Source: DAOUMF01 sp034408935 | GTDB lineage: Bacteria; Chloroflexota; Dehalococcoidia; SM23-28-2; RBG-16-64-32 | DNA length: 64,000 nucleotides | Direction: 5' to 3' | Assembly (NCBI GenBank): GCA_034408935.1 | Contig: DAOUMV010000013.1 | Coordinates: 1 to 64,000, forward strand | The notes under the pieces: generated by a model | The model's database searches: none | Told to the model about the DNA's origin: nothing | The model's input: the letters and a program-made list of their open reading frames with translations, nothing else | In this document: positions 38,485 to 47,097 of the stretch, in pieces | How the letters are laid out: each line of letters begins with the position of its first letter | Numbering within the stretch: position 1 is the first letter of the stretch | Translations under genes and position numbers: made by a program

Positions 38485-39564
38485 ATGGATTCGCAGAGCG
38501 AGATGACCTACGACCCCGCAAATCATCATCGCCGCTCCATCCGCCTGCCGGGCTACGACTACCGCCAGGCGGGCGCGTATTTCGTGACCCTTGTGTGCAA
38601 GAACAGAGAGCTGCTCTTGGAGGACGACCGATTTCGGGCAATCGTTGAAGACGCTTGGCGCTGGCTGGCCGAACGACATGAATTCGTGAGCCTGTACGAA
38701 TACGTGGTGATGCCCAACCATCTCCACGGAATCATCGTAATTCGCGAGGCGTGTAGGGGCGGTTCGCGAACCGCCCCTACCGTTTGCACCTCAGGCGGCA
38801 AACCACTTGGCCGTTTGATCGGCGCGTTCAAGACGGTGTCAACGAAACGCATCAACGGAATTCGTGGCACACCGGGGCTCCCTGTCTGGCAGCGGAACTA
38901 CTATGAACACGTCATCCGCAACGATGACGAACTCAACCACGTGCGGCAATACGTCATCGACAACCGGCTGCACTGGGACCAGGACCCGGAGAACCCGGCG
39001 GTAGCGCAGGCGATGGGCGACCACGGAGGATCGCCCCTACGCCCGAATGGCGACCCGCCGATGACCCGCTTCTCCCTCCGGCTGCCCCGGCGACAGGCGC
39101 GGCTGGTGGCCCTGGCCGTCGCCTATCACCTCGCCCGCCCCGGCGCGGAGCTCGACCGCGAGACGATGCGGGAGTACGAGCACGGACTGGCGGAGGTGCC
39201 GCCTGCCCTCGACCCGCAGCTCGACGGCCAGGAGGCGACGCTGGAGCTCCACCCGCTCCAAGTGACCCTTCTCGCCACCGCGCTGTCGTCCGTGGTCAAC
39301 GAGCTGAAGACGTACTCCATGCTCGACGCCACGGCTGGCGGCAGCCCGCGCTCGGTCGCTCGCGGCTTCGACGACAAGCTGCGGTCGCTTTTCCCCGAGG
39401 TCGCCGCCGACGCTGGCACCGCTGCCGACCTCGCCGGCGACGCCGCGTTGCTCCGCCGTCAGCTCCCCCTAGCACGGGCCCGCGAGCTGCTCGAGGAGCA
39501 GCATCACGCCGCCGAGCAGAAGCGGCGCCCCCACAAGAAGCCCTGGCAGTTTTGGAAACGTTAG
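38485..39564 (+). CDS. REP-associated tyrosine transposase (RAYT), fused in frame to a downstream protein
   Basis: A 359-codon reading frame. Residues 1-175 are a Y1/HUH transposase of the RAYT type: GAYFVTLVCKNRELLL, the metal site MPNHLHGIIVI (His79, His81) and VWQRNYYEHVIRNDDEL with catalytic Tyr at 139 or 140. These enzymes process REP palindromes. A REP copy is inserted in frame, encoding residues 90-99 (RGGSRTAPT). No stop follows the RAYT end; the frame runs through partial REP-like sequence (about 39023-39040) into a second protein whose own ATG is residue 193. Whether the fusion is made is unknown. Confidence 0.85.
   Translation: MDSQSEMTYDPANHHRRSIRLPGYDYRQAGAYFVTLVCKNRELLLEDDRFRAIVEDAWRWLAERHEFVSLYEYVVMPNHLHGIIVIREACRGGSRTAPTVCTSGGKPLGRLIGAFKTVSTKRINGIRGTPGLPVWQRNYYEHVIRNDDELNHVRQYVIDNRLHWDQDPENPAVAQAMGDHGGSPLRPNGDPPMTRFSLRLPRRQARLVALAVAYHLARPGAELDRETMREYEHGLAEVPPALDPQLDGQEATLELHPLQVTLLATALSSVVNELKTYSMLDATAGGSPRSVARGFDDKLRSLFPEVAADAGTAADLAGDAALLRRQLPLARARELLEEQHHAAEQKRRPHKKPWQFWKR
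38753..38780. repeat. REP palindrome, copy 3, inside the RAYT gene
   Basis: A 28-bp palindrome identical to the core of copies 1 and 2, read in frame within the transposase. It falls in a variable loop between the HUH motif and the Tyr helix, so the enzyme can probably tolerate it. Confidence 0.92.
39061..39564 (+). CDS. hypothetical protein downstream of RAYT, possible independent start
   Basis: If translated from ATG 39061 this is a 167-residue helical, Arg/Leu/Ala-rich protein (starting MTRFSLRLPRRQARLV) with a basic C-terminus RRPHKKPWQFWKR. I do not recognise a family. It reads in frame with the transposase, with no Shine-Dalgarno of its own, so it may be expressed as part of the fusion or have lost its promoter when the RAYT element inserted. 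Confidence 0.5.
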   Translation: MTRFSLRLPRRQARLVALAVAYHLARPGAELDRETMREYEHGLAEVPPALDPQLDGQEATLELHPLQVTLLATALSSVVNELKTYSMLDATAGGSPRSVARGFDDKLRSLFPEVAADAGTAADLAGDAALLRRQLPLARARELLEEQHHAAEQKRRPHKKPWQFWKR

Positions 39565-39581
39565 ATAGTCCCGTCGCCCTA

Positions 39582-39610
39582 TTGACTTGCCCCCATCGAC
39601 GCGATAGCAT
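39582..39610 (+). promoter_or_regulatory. ferredoxin gene promoter
   Basis: TTGACT (39582-39587), 17 bases, TAGCAT (39605-39610). A second possible -10, TATAGT, lies at 39647-39652. The leader would be about 75 or 35 bases. Confidence 0.55.
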
Positions 39611-39691
39611 GACTACGGAAACGGGATTGCCCAACATTGCACTTGTTATAGTGCACAAACGTTCCGCCGCCCGGTCAGAAGAGGAGAGACC

Positions 39692-39982
39692 ATGACATAC
39701 GTCATCACCGAGCCGTGCATCGATGTCCTGGACAGGGCCTGCGTCGAGGTGTGCCCCGTCGACTGCATCCACGAGGAGGAGGGGGTCGACCGCAAGCTGT
39801 ACATCGACCCCGACGAGTGCATCGACTGCGGGGCCTGCGAGCCGGTATGCCCCGTCACCGCGATCTTCGCCGAGGACGACGTGCCCGACGAGCAGCATGA
39901 GTACATCGAGCTGGACGCCAAGTGGTACAAGGAACCTGACGCCGTCCGCGCCCGCATCGACGAGCTGAAGCCAAAGGCGTAG
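39692..39982 (+). CDS. ferredoxin, FdxA-like
   Basis: A 96-residue electron carrier. N-terminal CIDVLDRACVEVCPVDC and central CIDCGACEPVCPVTAI provide cysteines for two Fe-S clusters; the first has the wider spacing typical of the [3Fe-4S]/[4Fe-4S] FdxA group of Actinobacteria and Chloroflexota. The C-terminal half (HEYIELDAKWYKEP) also fits FdxA. GAGGAGAG lies just upstream of the ATG. Confidence 0.92.
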   Translation: MTYVITEPCIDVLDRACVEVCPVDCIHEEEGVDRKLYIDPDECIDCGACEPVCPVTAIFAEDDVPDEQHEYIELDAKWYKEPDAVRARIDELKPKA

Positions 39983-40006
39983 CGGCCACCCCACAACACC
40001 ATCGCC

Positions 40007-40027
40007 GGCGGCCCCTGAGGGGCCGCC
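40007..40027. terminator. hairpin between convergent ferredoxin and rmuC genes
   Basis: GGCGGCCCC and GGGGCCGCC pair perfectly (9 bp) over a TGA loop. It sits in the 48-base gap between two converging stops and could serve both, though neither strand has a strong T-run. Confidence 0.6.
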
Positions 40028-40030
40028 CTC

Positions 40031-41065
40031 TCATGCCTGCGGCTGCTCCTCCGGTGCGGTCGCCGCCTCCGCCGGCAGAGTGAGCTGCTCAGGATCTTCG
40101 CCCTTGAGCGGCAGCGCCAGCCGGTCCCCGAACCGCACGACCCTGCGGTCGAGCTCATCGTACTTGTTGCGGGCGTTGGTCAGGTGGCGCCCCAGCACCC
40201 CGAAGTCGTCTCGGAAGCGGCCGAAGTCGCCCCTGAGCCGCCCCAGGTGCCCCAGGATCTCTTTGGCCTGCTCCTCTACGTGCATGCCGCGAAGGCCAAG
40301 GACGATAGCCCCCAGGTAGCCGTAGAAGCTGTTGGGCGAGGCGGCAAACACCCGCCGCGACTGTGCGTACTCCTGAATGCTGCTCCCCTCAACCTCGAAA
40401 TCGGCCTTGACGATGGTCTCGTAGTACACGTTCTCGGCCGGGATGTACATCATGGCAAACTCCAGCGTCCCTTCGTCCGGCCGGATGTACTTGGCGACGG
40501 CGTCGATGTGCCCTTTCACCGCCCGCACGAACTCTTTGCGCAGCCTGCTTCGCTCTTCCTCCGACTGGGCTGCCACCATCCTGGAAAAGCTCTCCATAGG
40601 GAACTTGGCGTCTACCGGGACGAGCCCCACGCCTAGGCTTATCACCGCGTCCACCGCCTCGCCATCGCGGAAGCGATGGGGGAGGGCGTAGTTGGCCGAG
40701 GGTAGAATCTGGGAGAGAAGCCGCTCCAACAGCATCTCTCCGAAGCCTCCCCTCACCTTGGGCGGCCGCAGGATGTCCTGAAGAGAGGAGATATCTTCCC
40801 CCACCTCACGGATGTTGGTGGCGATCTGGCTCAGGCGCCCCACCTCTTGATCGATGCGGCTGATGGTGGGATTCAGGCGCGTCTCCAGCCCCTCCATGCG
40901 CTGCGTCGTCTGCTGGCTGACCTCGCGCACCGCGGCCAGGCTCTCCCCGTGCTGCTGTAATTGGTCGCCCAGGCGATGCTGTCCCTCCAGCACGCGGGAC
41001 ACCACCACTGCGCCGCCAATCAGTGCAATGAGTACCGCCACCGTGACGATGATCGCCGCTACCAT
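40031..41065 (-). CDS. rmuC: DNA recombination protein RmuC
   Basis: A 344-residue protein with an N-terminal transmembrane helix (about residues 4-24), a coiled coil (about 25-95) and the RmuC core (GGFGEMLLERLLSQILP, VPVDAKFPMESF, FAMMYIPAENVYYE), which has a PD-(D/E)XK-like fold. RmuC limits inversions at short inverted repeats in E. coli and has an antiphage role in some bacteria. It lies 13 bases after the beta-CASP gene. Confidence 0.93.
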   Translation of the reverse strand: MVAAIIVTVAVLIALIGGAVVVSRVLEGQHRLGDQLQQHGESLAAVREVSQQTTQRMEGLETRLNPTISRIDQEVGRLSQIATNIREVGEDISSLQDILRPPKVRGGFGEMLLERLLSQILPSANYALPHRFRDGEAVDAVISLGVGLVPVDAKFPMESFSRMVAAQSEEERSRLRKEFVRAVKGHIDAVAKYIRPDEGTLEFAMMYIPAENVYYETIVKADFEVEGSSIQEYAQSRRVFAASPNSFYGYLGAIVLGLRGMHVEEQAKEILGHLGRLRGDFGRFRDDFGVLGRHLTNARNKYDELDRRVVRFGDRLALPLKGEDPEQLTLPAEAATAPEEQPQA

Positions 41066-41078
41066 CTGCCCCTCCTTG

Positions 41079-42722
41079 TCAGAACGACCACGAGCCCCCG
41101 TACTCCAGCACTCGCACCTCTATGTCCGTGCCCCTCAGGTGATCTACGAAGTAGCCGGGGTTCTCGGTATGGACCGGCACCACCGTCTTCGGCCCGATCT
41201 GCCGCACGAACTCCATGATGTCGTCCGCGCTGGCGTGGCCGGAGGCGTGCAGGCCTTGCTCCTCCTCCGGCAGCGCCGCGATGCTCTGGCCCCGCTCGTG
41301 CGGCAGCCCCACGGACCCCATCTCGAAGTGTGCCAGCCAGTTCCGCAGCCGCCGGAAGTCCTGCTCCTGCTCCTCGCTGTACGCCTCGCTGGACGAGTAG
41401 ACGTACGTGCCGCCCCGCGGAGCGATATCGATGAGGTTCTTGGCGTCCCAGAAGCTGAAGCAGAGGATATAGTCGCCCGGCGAGTCGTGCACCTGCTGCG
41501 GCGACACCACCCGCTGCTTGTGCTCGTCGCGCAGACTGTGCTCCCACGGCTCGATCTTGTAGCGCAGGTCCTGGTACACCAGCATCCGCTCTTCGCTCGA
41601 CAGCGCCGGCACCGCCGGCGATACCAGCCGCATCGCCTCCAGCAGGTAGGCGTCCTTGCCCAGCACCACGAGCTGCCGCCCGCACTGGTCCGCGATCTTC
41701 AGGAACGTCTCCAGCCGCTCGATGTTCCGCGGCCCGAAGTCCGCGATCACCAGCCGATCTTCAGCTTCGACCTTCTCCAGCGCCCGCTCCAGCACCACCT
41801 GCTCGGTGTAGTTCTGCAGCTCCAGCTCGCCAGCCTCCGTGCCCTCTTTGGGGATCCGCGTGCCTTCGCACAGGAGCAGGCGCGGGTGCAGCGACGCCAC
41901 CTCGTGGATGAAGCGCTTCGTCTCCTCCGCCGCCGACCCGTGCCAGCGCAGGTCGCCGCTGTACACCACCCAGCCGGCGCTGGTCTCCACCGCCCACGCC
42001 CCCGCTCCGCGCACCGAGTGGTCCACCGGGAAGAAGCGCACCGGCAGCTTTCCCGCCCGGTCCGGCGCCGTGGCGAACGGCGCGGGCTCCAGCCCCTTCC
42101 GCCGCCTGTTGTCGGCACCCGGTATGTGGTTGGGTGAGCGGGTCCAGAACTCCTCCGCCTCCCGGCTCATCGTCGCCTGATCGGCGAAGCAGAACGGCCG
42201 CTGGCGGTAGCTCTCCCGCTGCGTCTTCAGGTACTCCGCCTCAATCCCCTCTTTCTTCTCTTTCGCCCGGCGGCTGATGTAGCAGACCTCCTTCTCGAAG
42301 TCCAGCATCCCCGAGTCCTGCATCGCCTTGGCGGTGAACGCCGTCAGGGCGCTGGCGTACACCGGCGTGTCCTCTCGCAGGAACGATATGTACCCCGTGT
42401 GGTCTACGTGCGCGTGCGATACCAGCACACCGTCCACCCGCTCCAGCTCCCGATAGCCGGGACGGTCGCGGTAGCGTCCCCAGACGTCGCCGGAGGGCAC
42501 CAGGTCCGGACGGTACAGCCCCTCGAGCGGGGGCAGGAGGCCCATCTCCAGCGGGTCGAGCAGGCCCGCGCCCGGCCGCGGGTTAAGGTACTCCTCGAAG
42601 TAGAGGTCGCGGGTCTTGAACGTCGTCCCGAAGTCGAAGAACAGCCGCGACTCGCCGTCCTCGAGGAGGATCTTGTTCCCCCCGATCATCCTCGCGCCGC
42701 CGTATATGCTGATGGTGGTCAT
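41079..42722 (-). CDS. metallo-beta-lactamase/beta-CASP-fold hydrolase (RNase J-related)
   Basis: A 547-residue hydrolase. The zinc motif SHAHVDHTG provides His103, His105, Asp107 and His108; later FFPVDHSVRGAGAW and YSGDLRWHG are MBL motifs 3 and 4, and the C-terminal HASGHASADDIMEFV and VVPVHTE are beta-CASP motifs. RNase J and KH-CPSF enzymes share this layout, but the N-terminal insert (about 38-95) differs from RNase J, so the substrate is open. It starts 6 bases after the restriction gene. Confidence 0.88.
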   Translation of the reverse strand: MTTISIYGGARMIGGNKILLEDGESRLFFDFGTTFKTRDLYFEEYLNPRPGAGLLDPLEMGLLPPLEGLYRPDLVPSGDVWGRYRDRPGYRELERVDGVLVSHAHVDHTGYISFLREDTPVYASALTAFTAKAMQDSGMLDFEKEVCYISRRAKEKKEGIEAEYLKTQRESYRQRPFCFADQATMSREAEEFWTRSPNHIPGADNRRRKGLEPAPFATAPDRAGKLPVRFFPVDHSVRGAGAWAVETSAGWVVYSGDLRWHGSAAEETKRFIHEVASLHPRLLLCEGTRIPKEGTEAGELELQNYTEQVVLERALEKVEAEDRLVIADFGPRNIERLETFLKIADQCGRQLVVLGKDAYLLEAMRLVSPAVPALSSEERMLVYQDLRYKIEPWEHSLRDEHKQRVVSPQQVHDSPGDYILCFSFWDAKNLIDIAPRGGTYVYSSSEAYSEEQEQDFRRLRNWLAHFEMGSVGLPHERGQSIAALPEEEQGLHASGHASADDIMEFVRQIGPKTVVPVHTENPGYFVDHLRGTDIEVRVLEYGGSWSF

Positions 42723-42728
42723 GGGCGG

Positions 42729-43769
42729 CTAGCCGTCCTCGGAAAGACCGGCGAGCGAGGTGTGTTCTACGATGTGACCCACGGTGCTCGCGTTGAATAG
42801 CTTTCCCCTGGTGGCCAAGAGAAGTTTCTTCACATCTTCTCGCCGAATCCCGAAGCCTCGGCCGTCGACGCAAGCGATCACTTCGTAGGACGACTCGCCG
42901 CGCCTCTCCCGCTGATCGCGAAGCTCGCCCAGGTGCTGGATGCGAGTAACCTTGTCCCTGGCGGTGCCATCGTCTTCCGCCAGCTTGGCCTCAATGACCG
43001 CCACTGGCCGGGAGGGATCCGGCATAAGGAAATCCGGTGCCTGATCCATATCCTCGAACCTCTCTGCAATGCCAGATTCATGGTAGGGGATGTCGGATGA
43101 ATCGAGAACGGACCGCACAGCACCTTGAAGTGTCTCCCCCACTTGCTCGGAGACGGAGTCTCGGTGGCTGGCAAAGGGTCGCCCAAGGAAGCGCTCATAC
43201 AGTAGGACTTCGTAAGGGACGCCTTCGGCGGCAAGCTGTCGAAGGCCCTCGATTCCCCTGGCCGTGTCAATCTTGTCGAGACGGTGCATGACTCCTTCCG
43301 GCACATCGGGCGCGCCGCTCCGAAGCAGGTCAACAGCAACCCGAACGAGTTCCTGGACCTGCTGCCTTGTTTTCGGTTGGGCACGGCTCAGAAGATCGTT
43401 GCCCCCCCTCGCGCGTTTGTCCAGCCGGCGGGCGGCGCTCTGATCCAGCTCCATACCAGTACGCTCTCGAACAAGACTGGCCAGTTCCGGTGGGGTGACG
43501 CCCAGGATCGAGCGGAGCACCACCAGCGCCAGAGAATCTCTCCGGATCGCGGTGAGAACACGCTCCAACTCCAGCCGCCCGAAGTCATCCGTCTCTTCCC
43601 TCAAGACACCGTACGCCGTCCGAAACCGCTCGAACTGGATGAATGCGGCCCCTTTCGGCATGAGCTCAAAGAAGGACTGGAGGCCCCCGACAAAGCTGTC
43701 CACATAGCCGTCGATCTCAGCCTGTATCTGCTCGACCGTCGCTTGGTACGGGTATGGAGGAGCAGGCAT
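42729..43769 (-). CDS. predicted restriction endonuclease (PD-(D/E)XK)
   Basis: A 346-residue protein I cannot assign to a named family. A C-terminal half motif APDFLMPDPSRPVAVIEAKL supplies Asp246, Glu260 and Lys262, the PD-x13-EAK pattern of restriction nucleases. The N-terminal half is helical (residues 10-160) with a possible helix-turn-helix around 90-120 (TPPELASLV). Its ATG overlaps the stop of the methyltransferase gene by one base (TAATG), so the two are coupled; together they look like a Type II restriction-modification system. GC is visibly lower than in flanking genes. Confidence 0.75.
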   Translation of the reverse strand: MPAPPYPYQATVEQIQAEIDGYVDSFVGGLQSFFELMPKGAAFIQFERFRTAYGVLREETDDFGRLELERVLTAIRRDSLALVVLRSILGVTPPELASLVRERTGMELDQSAARRLDKRARGGNDLLSRAQPKTRQQVQELVRVAVDLLRSGAPDVPEGVMHRLDKIDTARGIEGLRQLAAEGVPYEVLLYERFLGRPFASHRDSVSEQVGETLQGAVRSVLDSSDIPYHESGIAERFEDMDQAPDFLMPDPSRPVAVIEAKLAEDDGTARDKVTRIQHLGELRDQRERRGESSYEVIACVDGRGFGIRREDVKKLLLATRGKLFNASTVGHIVEHTSLAGLSEDG

Positions 43770-45130
43770 TATGGCATTGCGCCCGCAGGCGGTTCCGGCC
43801 TGCGGAAGAACAGCAGAAACTCGTCGCGCATCGTATTCCTAATCCCTTCAATCTCGCGCGTGATCTGGAACTCCAGCGGGATGCCTACTTTGGCTCCGAT
43901 CTCCACAAGCCTCTGCTCAAGCGACACCCCACCCGTTTGATTGGTGTTGGAACCAATAACGACCACGCAGTACTTTCCGGGCTTCAACACACGAGCGCAA
44001 TGTCTGAGGATCGTTTCCATGTCGTCAAAGTAATGGTGGAGGCGCGACTGAATACGATCTTCGATAGACCGCCCCGATCCGATCAAGCCCACCATGTCTC
44101 GCTTCAGTCCATCCACATCGATGCCCAGTCGCTCCAGTTGCGGGCGGTCGTTCTCCACATAGTCGATGGCAAAGGAATACGGTGGTGAGAATAGGATTCC
44201 GTCAATTGACTCGTCGGGCAGACCAAGTTGCCGAGCGTCCCCGCATAGAACCTGCCCGTGTCCGAGCACGAGCCCCAAGGCCTCCCGCGACTCATTGAAA
44301 GCTTTGACAGCCGCCAGGTAGCGCCCCAGAAGGTCCGGGAATAGCTGGTGCGGCTTCTTGTTCTTTCTCCGAGTCGCGTATCCGACGGCGTCAAAATAGC
44401 ACAGCAAGAGGAGTTCTCGCATAGCTCCTGACAACTGACTGGCCGCCGGGCCTGAGGTGATCGAGTTCTCCGCTGTAGCGAATAGAACCGGTTGGTACCC
44501 CGGCTTGTCGTCCGGACGTGCAAGCGCTTCAAAAAGATCATCAGCCCTTTGGAGCAACCAAGCAAAGTCAGCGCAATCCACGTCCAAAGCGCCAACTTTG
44601 GCTCTCGTCATCAAACACGCAAACGGGCTCAACTCGACCGCTATGGAATTGACACCCATGATGCTCGCCTCAATGGATGTGGTACCGCACCCGGCCATCG
44701 GATCTAGCACTGTTTCTCCGGGCCGGAGGCCCATTAGGTTCATCACCGCCTTGATCATCTGAGGGTGAAACTTGCCGCGATAGGGAAACAAGCCGTGCGT
44801 CGCGTAACCTACAGCGAACACATTTGCGGCAAAGAAATCCTTACGTGACTTCAGCGCCGACGCGTTTACCTGATCCGGGGTGCTGAGACAGATCCGAAAA
44901 TGGTGGGTGTCTTCGCCGTAAATGGACCGGAAGTACGCCCCCCGCCTGACAAGCTCATTGGCATCGAGGCACAGATATTCTCCGTAGGCAAGCTCGAGCT
45001 CGTAAATCTGGTTTATCTGCGGCAGCAGCACATGAGATGGCGCAAACAGCTCTTCTATTACGCTGCGGAAGCCAGTGCTGCGCTTCGCCTCTGGGACATC
45101 TGCCACACCAAGCTTGCTGACTGGATACAT
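43769..45130 (-). CDS. DNA methyltransferase of a restriction-modification system
   Basis: A 453-residue amino-methyltransferase. AdoMet motif I TVLDPMAGCGTTSIEA is at about 141-155 and the catalytic FSPPYSF at 314-320; Ser-Pro-Pro-Tyr favours N4-cytosine, though N6-adenine is possible. Motif I precedes motif IV, with a long helical insert between. The start ATG 45130 has AGGAGG about 5 bases upstream; an upstream TTG would add nine residues. It precedes and overlaps the nuclease gene. Confidence 0.85.
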   Translation of the reverse strand: MYPVSKLGVADVPEAKRSTGFRSVIEELFAPSHVLLPQINQIYELELAYGEYLCLDANELVRRGAYFRSIYGEDTHHFRICLSTPDQVNASALKSRKDFFAANVFAVGYATHGLFPYRGKFHPQMIKAVMNLMGLRPGETVLDPMAGCGTTSIEASIMGVNSIAVELSPFACLMTRAKVGALDVDCADFAWLLQRADDLFEALARPDDKPGYQPVLFATAENSITSGPAASQLSGAMRELLLLCYFDAVGYATRRKNKKPHQLFPDLLGRYLAAVKAFNESREALGLVLGHGQVLCGDARQLGLPDESIDGILFSPPYSFAIDYVENDRPQLERLGIDVDGLKRDMVGLIGSGRSIEDRIQSRLHHYFDDMETILRHCARVLKPGKYCVVVIGSNTNQTGGVSLEQRLVEIGAKVGIPLEFQITREIEGIRNTMRDEFLLFFRRPEPPAGAMP

Positions 45131-45364
45131 ACCACCCTCCTGGGGCCATGACTGCAATTACCCTCTCTACCCTACGCCCTCGAACAGGTATTCTATCACT
45201 GCCGTCAAGCCCTGACTACGGCCGGAACCTTACCACGCCCCCATATCCCCCAGCGCTGGAAACAATCAACCGTCTTCCTCGCTGCCCCCCATACGAAAAC
45301 CCGCCCCAGGCCAAACATTTTCGCTATTTCAATCAACCCGCCGTATGCGGATCGCCCAGGTCAA

Positions 45365-46732
45365 TCAAACGTCCAGCTTGTCCCGCAGCGCCCCCACCAG
45401 CCCCGATATCGGCACCCGCACCTGCTCCATGCTGTCGCGCTCGCGGATCGTCACCGCCTCGTCCTCCAGCGTATCGAAGTCGACCGTCACGCAGTACGGC
45501 GTCCCCACCTCGTCCTGCCGGCGGTACCGCCGCCCGATGCTCTGGGCGTCGTCGTACTGCGTCATGAAGCGCGGCCGCAAGAGATCCCACACCTGTCGCG
45601 CCGGCGGCACCAGCTTCTCGTTGCGGGAGAGGGGCAGCACCGCCACCTTGATCGGCGCCAGGTCCTGGTGCAGGCGCAGCAGCGTCCGCTTCTCCCCCCG
45701 CACCTCCTCCTCCACGTAGGAGTCGATCAGCACCGTCAGGAAGCAGCGGTCCACGCCCATGGACGGCTCGATGACGTAGGGGATGATCTGCTCGCCCGAC
45801 GCCTCGTCGAAGTACCGCAGCGACCGCCCGGCGAACTCCTCGTGCTGCTTCAGGTCAAAGTCCGTCCGGTTGGCGATCCCCTCAACCTCGGCGAAGCCGC
45901 CGAACGGGAAATCGTACTCGATGTCCACCGTGCGCTTGGCGTAGTGCGATAGCTCCTCCTGCGAGTGCTCGCGGATGTACAGCTTCTCCTTGGCCACGCC
46001 CAGGCCGAGCCACCAGTCGAACCGCTCCTGGATCCAGCGCTCGTGCCACTCCTCATCGGTGCCGGGGAGGACGAAGAACTCGACCTCCATCTGCTCGAAC
46101 TCGCGGTCGCGGAAGATGAAGTTGCCGGGGGTGATCTCGTTGCGGAACGCCTTGCCGATCTGAGCGATGCCGAAGGGGAGCTTGCGGCGGCTGGTGGTAA
46201 GCACGTTGTCGAAGTTGACGAAGATGCCCTGGGCGGTCTCCGGGCGCAGGTAGGCGACGGAGGCGTCGTCCTCGACAGGCCCGACGTACGTCTTGAACAT
46301 GAGGTTGAACATGCGCGGGTCGGTGAGCTCGCCGCCGCACTCCGGGCAGGGGACACCCCCGACGTCCACAGTCTGACCGTGGACGCTCTCGGCCTTGTGC
46401 TTGCTCTCGACAAGGTCGTCGGCGCGGAAGCGGCGCTTGCAGGACTTGCAGTCGACCATCGGGTCGGCGAACGTACCGACGTGGCCGCTGGCCTGCCAGA
46501 CGCGTGGGTTCATGACGATGGAGGCGTCCAGGCCCACCACGTCGTCCCGCTGCTGGACGACGGCGCGCCACCAGGCCTCCTTGATGTTGTTCTTGAGCTC
46601 GACGCCCAGGGGCCCGTAGTCCCAGAAGCCGCCGATGCCGCCGTAGATCTCGCTGCTCTGAAAGATGAGCCCCCTGCGCTTGCACAGGGAGACGAAGGTG
46701 TCCATAGACGGTGCGTCAGCCATTCTGTTCAC
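45365..46732 (-). CDS. glyQS: glycyl-tRNA synthetase (dimeric type)
   Basis: Class II synthetase of 455 residues that charges tRNA-Gly. Opening block SLCKRRGLIFQSSEIYGGIGG and YGPLGVELKNN are diagnostic; RPETAQGIFVNF is motif 2, and a C4-like CKSCKRRF with CPECGGEL lies in between. The C-terminal anticodon-binding domain starts near 345. Length fits the single-chain bacterial form. Start GTG 46732 or ATG 46723. Confidence 0.96.
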   Translation of the reverse strand: MNRMADAPSMDTFVSLCKRRGLIFQSSEIYGGIGGFWDYGPLGVELKNNIKEAWWRAVVQQRDDVVGLDASIVMNPRVWQASGHVGTFADPMVDCKSCKRRFRADDLVESKHKAESVHGQTVDVGGVPCPECGGELTDPRMFNLMFKTYVGPVEDDASVAYLRPETAQGIFVNFDNVLTTSRRKLPFGIAQIGKAFRNEITPGNFIFRDREFEQMEVEFFVLPGTDEEWHERWIQERFDWWLGLGVAKEKLYIREHSQEELSHYAKRTVDIEYDFPFGGFAEVEGIANRTDFDLKQHEEFAGRSLRYFDEASGEQIIPYVIEPSMGVDRCFLTVLIDSYVEEEVRGEKRTLLRLHQDLAPIKVAVLPLSRNEKLVPPARQVWDLLRPRFMTQYDDAQSIGRRYRRQDEVGTPYCVTVDFDTLEDEAVTIRERDSMEQVRVPISGLVGALRDKLDV

Positions 46733-46810
46733 CCGAATAGACGCTTGATCGCCACGTTGCGTTCGACGGTAGCAGGTTGCGCTGCCAAAGTCAAAGCCGT
46801 GCCTACCTGC

Positions 46811-46828
46811 CTGCCGGTAGGCAGGCCG
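46811..46828. repeat. short palindrome upstream of the ytxH-like gene
   Basis: GCCTGCC and GGCAGGC flank GGTA, inside a wider C/G-rich stretch with further CCTGCC and GCAGGC words (46802-46840). It looks like a degenerate dispersed repeat between the diverging glyQS and ytxH genes. Confidence 0.5.
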
Positions 46829-46848
46829 GCACGCAGGCGATTCCCCTT

Positions 46849-46877
46849 GACAAGGATACTACGGTTGACTAGTATCG
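46849..46877 (+). promoter_or_regulatory. strong consensus promoter before ytxH-like gene and darA
   Basis: TTGACA (46849-46854), exactly 17 bases, TAGTAT (46872-46877). The leader contains a hairpin CGGGCT/AGCCCG (46878-46897) right at the predicted transcription start. Confidence 0.75.
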
Positions 46878-46944
46878 GGCTGGTACCCAAGCCCGATCGG
46901 CCCTACTGTGACGGACGGTTCGGTTCACTAGACGGAGGCGGGTC

Positions 46945-47088
46945 ATGCGGTTTCTCTTGGGCCTAATTCTCGGCATCGCCCTTGGGGTCAGCCTTGGCCT
47001 TCTGGTCGCTCCCCAGCCTGGCGCCGAGACCCGGCGCGTACTGCGCGAGCGGATGCAGCAGCACGGCGAAGAGGAAGAAGAACTCTAG
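46945..47088 (+). CDS. YtxH-like small membrane protein
   Basis: A 47-residue protein missed by size filters. The N-terminal helix LILGIALGVSLGLLVAPQPG with small-residue repeats, followed by AETRRVLRER, is the YtxH pattern (GxxxGxxxGLLxAPxxGxxTR); the tail is acidic (EEEEEL). GGAGG lies about 7 bases upstream of the ATG. The family is linked to envelope stress in Firmicutes. Nine bases separate it from the cyclic-di-AMP receptor gene. Confidence 0.75.
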   Translation: MRFLLGLILGIALGVSLGLLVAPQPGAETRRVLRERMQQHGEEEEEL

Positions 47089-47097
47089 GCCCCCGCG

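Noticed and set aside
46811..46828. Palindrome considered as a transcription-factor site
   Set aside because: The surrounding CCTGCC/GCAGGC words look like a degenerate dispersed repeat, and it lies upstream of the -35 with no second site.
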